NCBI GenBank assembly: GCA_013695195.1
Contig: JACDAY010000047.1
Coordinates: forward strand, 1 to 7,995
Length of the DNA stretch: 7,995 nucleotides
Source of the DNA: Blastocatellia bacterium
GTDB taxonomy: Bacteria > Acidobacteriota > Blastocatellia > Pyrinomonadales > Pyrinomonadaceae
Reading direction: 5' to 3'
A model generated the notes under the pieces. That model had not been told where the DNA came from, ran no database searches, and saw nothing but the letters and a program-made list of their open reading frames with translations. Both the position numbers and the translations under genes were made by a program. Positions 1 to 4,874 of the stretch are shown in pieces. The stretch's first letter is position 1, and each line of letters starts with the position of its first letter.

Positions 1-120
1 GCCGACGACGTATAAAAAATATAAAACGAAAACCGAAACAACGACCGTCGGCACCCAGCGCAGCCACCAAAAAGGCGAGCTTACTTCCGGCGGTTTTGAT
101 TTGAACCCGGAATTTTTCAT
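1..120 (-). CDS. Partial N-terminus of a small-loop membrane protein, truncated by the window edge
   Basis: An open frame of exactly 40 codons reads from an ATG at 120 to the window edge without a stop. The predicted N-terminus begins MKNSGFKSKPPEVSSPF, a short basic, proline-containing cytoplasmic stretch. It is followed from about residue 18 by an aromatic and aliphatic run (WWLRWVPTVVVSVFVLYFL) that looks like a first transmembrane helix, so the protein is probably inner-membrane with its N-terminus inside. I do not recognise the family from so short a piece. It lies 54 bp downstream of the aminotransferase stop on the same strand and could be the last gene of that operon. No Shine-Dalgarno sequence is visible before the ATG, which lowers confidence in the exact start, but the charged-then-hydrophobic pattern is unlikely in random sequence. 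Confidence 0.6.
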   Translation of the reverse strand, partial: MKNSGFKSKPPEVSSPFWWLRWVPTVVVSVFVLYFLYVVG

Positions 121-140
121 TAGTAACAGAAATATTCTAG

Positions 141-156
141 CAGCGTATTGACGCTG
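141..156. other. Short perfect hairpin between aminotransferase and membrane-protein genes
   Basis: CAGCGT, a four-base loop ATTG, then ACGCTG gives a perfect 6 bp stem. It lies in the 54 bp gap downstream of the aminotransferase stop. On the minus strand it is followed by an A/T-rich stretch but no clean run of T, so it is a weak candidate for a terminator, attenuator or mRNA 3'-end stabiliser. Confidence 0.3.
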
Positions 157-174
157 ATGATGCTGATAATTTTC

Positions 175-1479
175 TTAACAAAACGCAAAACCCGAATCTA
201 GCCCGGCGATCAGCTCATCCACATTATCTTTCGTGGAATTGAGCATCATCCCCGTGCGAATCACGTTGCCGTAAAGCCCGCCTTTGCCAATGAGAACACC
301 ATGCCTTTTTGTTTCTTCAAATACTTTCAGGACGGCTTTAGGCGCCGGCACTTTCGTTTCACGATCTTTTACAAGTTCGATGCCTTGCATCAAACCCATT
401 CCGCGAACGTCGCCGATGACCGGATATTTGTCTTTTAGCCCGTCGAGTTTTTCTCGCAGATAATTTCCAACAACGCGGGCGTTCGTACGCAGATCTTCGT
501 CTTCGATAATTTTAATAACCGCCAGAGCAGCGGCGGTCGAAACGGGATTTCCGCCGAATGTGGAGAATGTAAGGCCGGGAAATTTGTCGGCGACTTCGGC
601 GGTCGCGATCGTCCAGCCGATTGGAACGCCGTTGGCCATTCCTTTCGCCGATGTAATAATGTCCGGCTTTACGTCCCAATGCTCAATTCCGAACCATTTA
701 TCGCCTGTGCGGCCCCAACCGGTCTGCACTTCGTCCGCAATGAACAGTCCCCCGTGCTTGCGGACGATCTCCTCGACACGTTCGAAATAACCTGCAGGCG
801 GCACGATAAAACCGCCGACGCCGAGAATCGGCTCCGCCATAAACGCCGCGATCTCGCCGGTCGTCGTCGTTTCGATCACTTCGCGTACATCTTCCGCGCA
901 AGCCGCACCGCAAGAGTCAGGTTTTAAATCGTACGGGCAACGATAGCAATATGGAGCGCGGGCGTGGACGATACCGGCGACCTGCGCAGGAAGCGGCCGC
1001 CAATTCGAATGGCCGACAGCCGAAAGTGCAGTCGCCGAGCGTCCCGAATAACTGTGCCGCAAAACAACGATCTCGTGTCGGCCCGTCGCAAGCTTCGCGG
1101 CCATTATCGCGGTGTCGTCGGCCTCGGTGCCGCTGCTTGAAAAGAAAGATTTTTTCAGTTCTCCGGGCGTGATCTCGGCAAGCTTTTCCGCGAGATCTGA
1201 TTGATTCGGGTTAGCGTAAAGCGCGGATGTGTGCTGGATCTTATTCACCTGCTCGATGATCGCGGCATTTACCTTCGGATTCGCATGTCCGACGCTGACC
1301 GTCAGCACGCCGCCAAAGCAGTCGAGATACCGGTTGCCCTGATCGTCCCAGACGTATTCGCCCTCGCCTTTAACAAGCGCAAGCGGTTCCTGATAATAGG
1401 TGGCAACAGCCGGGAAAAGAAATTCCTTGTGTTTGCGAACGGCGTCAGAGACGCTTGATTTTTGCTCTTGTGCATTCAT
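175..1479 (-). CDS. Class-III PLP-dependent aminotransferase (AGXT2 / omega-aminotransferase-like)
   Basis: This 434 aa cytosolic fold-type I enzyme should move an amino group from an omega- or beta-amino acid (or alanine) to a 2-oxo acid through pyridoxal phosphate. Visible family marks are SSSGTEA (114-120, cofactor phosphate contact), a four-cysteine loop at 178-194 of the APYCYRCP type seen in AGXT2-like members, and FIADEVQTGWGRTG (246-259) with Asp249 expected to contact the pyridine nitrogen. ITSAKGMANGVPIG (275-288) carries the Schiff-base Lys279, and TFSTFGGNPVS (304-314) is also conserved. Length is normal for the family. Near the C-terminus the usual arginine-plus-PPL segment reads IRTGMML (407-413), a departure that may mark a subfamily. 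The start is supported by an AAGAGAG ribosome site 5 bases upstream that abuts the preceding stop. It sits 12 bp after the DUF885 gene and downstream of an aldehyde dehydrogenase, which suggests its product is a semialdehyde. Exact substrate is unresolved: beta-alanine, 3-aminoisobutyrate, GABA or glyoxylate/alanine are all possible. Confidence 0.93.
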   Translation of the reverse strand: MNAQEQKSSVSDAVRKHKEFLFPAVATYYQEPLALVKGEGEYVWDDQGNRYLDCFGGVLTVSVGHANPKVNAAIIEQVNKIQHTSALYANPNQSDLAEKLAEITPGELKKSFFSSSGTEADDTAIMAAKLATGRHEIVVLRHSYSGRSATALSAVGHSNWRPLPAQVAGIVHARAPYCYRCPYDLKPDSCGAACAEDVREVIETTTTGEIAAFMAEPILGVGGFIVPPAGYFERVEEIVRKHGGLFIADEVQTGWGRTGDKWFGIEHWDVKPDIITSAKGMANGVPIGWTIATAEVADKFPGLTFSTFGGNPVSTAAALAVIKIIEDEDLRTNARVVGNYLREKLDGLKDKYPVIGDVRGMGLMQGIELVKDRETKVPAPKAVLKVFEETKRHGVLIGKGGLYGNVIRTGMMLNSTKDNVDELIAGLDSGFAFC

Positions 1480-1484
1480 ATTAA

Positions 1485-1491
1485 CTCTCTT
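1485..1491 (-). promoter_or_regulatory. Ribosome binding site of the aminotransferase, abutting the upstream stop codon
   Basis: On the minus strand AAGAGAG lies 5 bases before the ATG at 1479 and directly follows the TAG of the lipoprotein gene (1494-1492). It is the clearest Shine-Dalgarno-like site in the minus-strand block. Its position argues for one transcript and possible translational coupling of the two genes. Confidence 0.6.
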
Positions 1492-3231
1492 CTAAAACAA
1501 CGAACCTTTGTCGTCTTTGCCCATCATCGCTTTGCGCATTTGCGGGATTTGCGGGCCGCCGAATGACAGATATTGGTCGTGAAATTGTTTCCAGCCGGAG
1601 CGGCCGCCGCGTGTTGCAGTCCAATCTTCACGAAGTTTTTTAATCATCAGCTTACCCATTGTGTAGTTGAGATAGGCCGGATCGAAGGTGCCTCGATTGG
1701 CTTGCTGCTCGGCATTTCCCTCGTCCTGCAGGCCCTGTTCGATAAACATTTTTTTCGATTGCTCGACGGTCATTCCTTTGGTATGCAAACCGATCGCAGA
1801 GATGAAACGAACATTTCTCAAAAGTGCTTCCTGCAGCTGGCCGAGATGGAGCTCCGGATCATTTGCTCCAAGGCCGGCTTCGTACATCATCTCTTCGGTG
1901 TAATGTGCCCAGCCTTCGGCGTTTGCGTATCCTACAAAGACTTGTCCGAACTTCGATTTTGAGCGGTTGGAATGGAGGAACTGCAGAAAATGGCCAGGAT
2001 AGCCTTCGTGAACGGAGGTAAACAGCAAACTGCCTTTTCCGGGAACGTACGCGTCCTGTTTTTCTTTCGGCCATGAAGGATCGGGTGGCGAAACGTAATA
2101 AACCGACGGCAGTCCTTTTTCATACGGGCCGGGAATATTGATATATGCGAAATTCCATGCTTTGTACGGCGGCGCCTGAGCGACCTTGCATTCCTCAGTG
2201 CCGGGAACGGTAACAATGTCTTTTTCCTGTACAAATTTTCTCAGCTCGGCGAGCTGTTTCGTGGCGGCTTCGACCAGGTTTGCGCCTTCGGCCTTGCTCG
2301 CGTTCGCCTTATTATTGCACTCGATCAAGCTTATACCGGGAGCGTATTTATCGCATTCGACTTTGAATGCAGCGAGGTTTCTGTCCAAATCTTTTTTCGC
2401 GATCTCCTCGAGCTGCACGAGGTCGATATCGACGCCTTCGGTCTGCTTGAGCATCAGTTTGAACTTGTCGGCACCGAGAGCGAAGTTGTCGGTCGCCGCC
2501 GCTTCCTGTTGGCCGAGCCAGGAGTCGAAATTCTTGATAGCATTCGCTGCCCCGCTGTTTGCATCGGAAAACTCCTTCTGCAGCGCTGCGTCGGTTACCG
2601 GCCGGAAAACCGTGATCACGTCTTTTGCAAAAAAATCCGCGAGGCCGCCGATGGTTGTGCGGGCGATTTTGATATGGTTTCGCGCAAGCGGAAGCTTGAG
2701 ATTACCTTTGATCTGTTCCAGAGCGGCCGGAACATTCCGCGCGTAGGCAGTGTAAGCCTTTATCCGCGTTTCGAGCGGAGCATACTCGCGCGATACGTAG
2801 ACGTCAGGATCCAGAGCGTCCGAATAAAAATACGGATTTGTGTGAGGCTGGTCGACTGTCTCTCGCCAGAATAGATCCTTATCGATTTGCGAGATCAAAT
2901 AATCGCGCTCGAACCGCTGCCGCTCATCAAGCTGGCCGTCCGTGAATGCTGACGCTATTTCCCGCTCGGTTTTGAGCCGGGCAATCTCTGTTGTCAACCC
3001 GCCGGGGCTCCAATCGGGAAGTTTGCCGTCGAATTCGTGTCGGCCCTGATATACCGCAAAATTAGGATTGGCCGTGAAATAGTCGGTGATGAACTGTTCG
3101 ACATGTGCGTCCCATTTCGCACTCGATGCTCCGTTTGTATTAGCGGTTTGGTTTGTGTTCACGGGTTGTGTTTGGCATCCTATGCAAACGATCGCGATAC
3201 CTATGATAAAAGCATGCAAATTATTCTTCAT
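1492..3231 (-). CDS. DUF885-family putative metallopeptidase, lipoprotein
   Basis: From the ATG at 3231 the product is 579 aa. An in-frame GTG at 3240 would add three residues, but MKNN before the hydrophobic stretch makes a more typical signal peptide. Residues 1-19 form a lipoprotein signal ending CIGC with Cys19 as the lipidation site; the -3 residue is Cys rather than the usual Leu/Val. An Asn/Thr-rich linker follows (about 20-38). The body matches the DUF885 family: HEGYPGH (408-414) resembles a zinc-peptidase motif and is followed by AEGWAHYTEEMM (438-449), whose glutamate is a likely third metal ligand. PYKAWNFAYINIPGPYEKG upstream of these is also family-typical. Family members are treated as putative metallo-carboxypeptidases; the substrate is unknown. 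It is probably anchored in an envelope membrane and acts on peptides or amino-acid conjugates. It is sandwiched between an aldehyde dehydrogenase and an aminotransferase on the same strand, consistent with supplying an amino acid to them (inference). Confidence 0.88.
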   Translation of the reverse strand: MKNNLHAFIIGIAIVCIGCQTQPVNTNQTANTNGASSAKWDAHVEQFITDYFTANPNFAVYQGRHEFDGKLPDWSPGGLTTEIARLKTEREIASAFTDGQLDERQRFERDYLISQIDKDLFWRETVDQPHTNPYFYSDALDPDVYVSREYAPLETRIKAYTAYARNVPAALEQIKGNLKLPLARNHIKIARTTIGGLADFFAKDVITVFRPVTDAALQKEFSDANSGAANAIKNFDSWLGQQEAAATDNFALGADKFKLMLKQTEGVDIDLVQLEEIAKKDLDRNLAAFKVECDKYAPGISLIECNNKANASKAEGANLVEAATKQLAELRKFVQEKDIVTVPGTEECKVAQAPPYKAWNFAYINIPGPYEKGLPSVYYVSPPDPSWPKEKQDAYVPGKGSLLFTSVHEGYPGHFLQFLHSNRSKSKFGQVFVGYANAEGWAHYTEEMMYEAGLGANDPELHLGQLQEALLRNVRFISAIGLHTKGMTVEQSKKMFIEQGLQDEGNAEQQANRGTFDPAYLNYTMGKLMIKKLREDWTATRGGRSGWKQFHDQYLSFGGPQIPQMRKAMMGKDDKGSLF

Positions 3232-3247
3232 AAAAATCACAAGTTTG

Positions 3248-3253
3248 ATTATA
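3248..3253 (-). promoter_or_regulatory. Candidate -10 element (TATAAT) before the lipoprotein gene
   Basis: The minus strand carries a perfect TATAAT 16 bases before the preferred ATG at 3231. A transcript starting about 7 bases downstream would have a leader of roughly 10 bases for the ATG and almost none for the GTG at 3240, which mildly supports the ATG. No good -35 box lies 16-18 bases upstream; TTGAAG is present but only 13 bases away. The local A/T richness means a chance match is possible. Confidence 0.33.
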
Positions 3254-3318
3254 TTTTGAGTTCACGCTTCAACGTGTCTTCCGCCTCGGCAAAACCAGAC
3301 TAAAGTTTGAACTCAGAA
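3254..3318. repeat. Intergenic inverted repeat made of degenerate TTC-type heptamers
   Basis: The 81 bp gap after the dehydrogenase stop (3241-3321) is not featureless. TGAGTTCA at 3257-3264 is the exact reverse complement of TGAACTCA at 3308-3315 (8 bp arms, 43 bp apart). On the plus strand the left part reads in 7-base steps TTTTGAG, TTCACGC, TTCAACG (3254-3274). On the minus strand the right part reads TTCTGAG (3318-3312) then TTCAAAC (3311-3305). These units resemble the TTCCGAG and TTCAAAG units inside the acyl-CoA synthetase gene. It could be a decayed repeat array, and the paired arms might fold in the operon mRNA. Confidence 0.45.
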
Positions 3319-3321
3319 CCT

Positions 3322-4800
3322 TTAGTATAAATTTCCTTCTCTTTTTCTGCCGGTGTAATCGACATAGACAACTTTTAATTCCGTATAAAAATCGAGCGAT
3401 GTCGAGCCTTGTTCGCGGGCGCCGATGCCGGTGGCTTTTATTCCGCCGAAGGGAATGTGAGCTTCGCCGCCGGTTGTGGGCGAGTTAATATGCGTCATCC
3501 CGGTTTCAATTTGCTGTACGAATCGGAAAATGTCGTTGGCGTCATTGGTAAAAACGGAGGAAGAAAGCCCGTAATCGCAATCGTTTGCGACTGTCATCGC
3601 TTCTTCAAAGTTCTTAACGCGCAGGACGGACAGCACCGGTCCGAATATCTCTTCGCGGGCGATCCGCATATCGGGCGAAACGTGGTCGAAAACGGTCGGT
3701 TCGATAAAGTAGCCGTTTCCCAGGCCGTCGCCTTCAGCCCTTTTGCCGCCGCAAAGAAGCGTCGCGCCATCTTCCCGGCCGATGTCGATGTATTTTAAGA
3801 CCGTATTGAATTGTTTTTCGTCAACCGACGGGCCGATGTGCGTATTCGGATCGCTGCCGTCGCCGAGCGTAAAACTTTTTGCCCGGGCGACAATCTTTTC
3901 GACGAATTCATCCGCGATCTTATCAATCACGACCGCCCGCGATGTAGCTGTGCACCGCTGCCCTGTCGAGCCGAACGCTCCTTGGGCGGTTGATTCGACG
4001 GCAAGCTCCATATCCGCATCTTCCAGAACGACGACCGGATTTTTGCCTCCCATTTCGCATTGAACAGGAATGCCGCGCTTCGCCGCCTGCTGATATATCA
4101 AAAATCCGATTTCGGTCGAACCGGTGAATGAAACGGCGCGTACGGCCGGATGATTGACGATCTCCTCGCCGACTTCGCTGCCCTTGCCGAGCAGCAGATT
4201 GAGCACGCCAGGCGGAACGCCCGCTTCATGAAATATCTCGGTGAGGCGAACGGCCGTTGCCGGCGTCGATTCCGCGGCCTTGATAACGACCGTGTTTCCG
4301 GCGACAAGAGCCGGAGCGATCTTCCATGCCGGAATCGCGACCGGAAAATTCCAGGGCGTTATCAGCGCGACAACGCCGTGAGGCTCCTTTATTGTATATG
4401 CAAAATTTGCGGGCAGCTCAGACGGAATGGTTTCACCGTTCATGCGGCGTGATTCGCCGGCACAGAATTCGACGACGTTTATCGCACGGGCCACTTCGCC
4501 GCGTGATTCCGAGATTGTTTTGCCCTCTTCGCGCGTGAGAATTTGCGCCAATTCTTCCTTGTTGTCTTCCATCAAACGGGCTGCACGGGCAATAATTCTG
4601 CCTCGCGCAGGAGCTGGCATATCGCGCCAGTTTTTGAACGCACCGTACGCTGCCTCGACCGCCCGTCGTGCCTCTTCGCGAGTGCATAATTGAGCAGTCC
4701 CGATCACGTCGTTTATGTTTGCGGGATTTATATTAGGCGTCGTTTCGCCCGAAACCGAATCAAGCCATTTGCCGTCGATAAAGCTGCGATAGATCATCAT
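3322..4800 (-). CDS. Aldehyde dehydrogenase, alpha-ketoglutaric-semialdehyde-dehydrogenase-like
   Basis: This 492 aa NAD(P)+-dependent aldehyde dehydrogenase oxidises an aldehyde to its acid in the cytosol. All core motifs are present: ITPWNFP (147-153) with the oxyanion-hole Asn151, Lys174 in the cofactor site, SFTGSTEIG (224-232), CEMGGKNP (248-255) with the general base Glu249, GSTGQRCT (277-284) with the catalytic Cys283, EEIFGPVLSV (383-392) and HIPFGGIKATG (448-458). The CAGESRRMNGETIPSELP segment (113-130), the TGGEAHIPFGG segment and the VVYVDYTG tail resemble the B. subtilis YcbD / GucD-type alpha-ketoglutaric semialdehyde dehydrogenases, so a dicarboxylic or amino-acid-derived semialdehyde is the best guess. 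Two ATG codons stand in tandem (4800 and 4797) with no clear ribosome site before either. It is the first gene of the minus-strand block and is divergent from the acyl-CoA synthetase. With the aminotransferase downstream it forms a likely transaminate-then-oxidise pair. Confidence 0.92.
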   Translation of the reverse strand: MMIYRSFIDGKWLDSVSGETTPNINPANINDVIGTAQLCTREEARRAVEAAYGAFKNWRDMPAPARGRIIARAARLMEDNKEELAQILTREEGKTISESRGEVARAINVVEFCAGESRRMNGETIPSELPANFAYTIKEPHGVVALITPWNFPVAIPAWKIAPALVAGNTVVIKAAESTPATAVRLTEIFHEAGVPPGVLNLLLGKGSEVGEEIVNHPAVRAVSFTGSTEIGFLIYQQAAKRGIPVQCEMGGKNPVVVLEDADMELAVESTAQGAFGSTGQRCTATSRAVVIDKIADEFVEKIVARAKSFTLGDGSDPNTHIGPSVDEKQFNTVLKYIDIGREDGATLLCGGKRAEGDGLGNGYFIEPTVFDHVSPDMRIAREEIFGPVLSVLRVKNFEEAMTVANDCDYGLSSSVFTNDANDIFRFVQQIETGMTHINSPTTGGEAHIPFGGIKATGIGAREQGSTSLDFYTELKVVYVDYTGRKREGNLY

Positions 4801-4874
4801 ATTAATTACAAAACGGGGTTTTAAAAGTATATTAGAACGGGTAGTTTTATAGTGCTAAACTTATACACGAGATT
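4801..4874. promoter_or_regulatory. Divergent promoter region between aldehyde dehydrogenase and acyl-CoA synthetase
   Basis: This 74 bp A/T-rich gap must hold the starts of both divergent units. On the plus strand TATAGT at 4848-4853 is a -10-like hexamer giving a leader of about 15 bases before the ATG at 4875. On the minus strand TATACT (4831-4826) would give a leader of about 19 bases before the ATG at 4800. Neither has a convincing -35 box, and neither gene has a clear Shine-Dalgarno sequence. No operator-like palindrome stands out. The closeness of the two starts makes shared control possible. Confidence 0.35.

Noticed and set aside
2186..2746. 186-codon open frame on the plus strand, opposite the DUF885 gene
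   Set aside because: It is antisense to a well-supported coding gene, its product is Ser/Ala/Leu-rich without recognisable motifs, and it has no upstream ribosome site. It is best explained as a shadow of minus-strand codon bias.
3409..4063. Overlapping plus-strand open frames of 100-130 codons opposite the aldehyde dehydrogenase
   Set aside because: The minus-strand dehydrogenase has every family motif; these frames show none and overlap one another.
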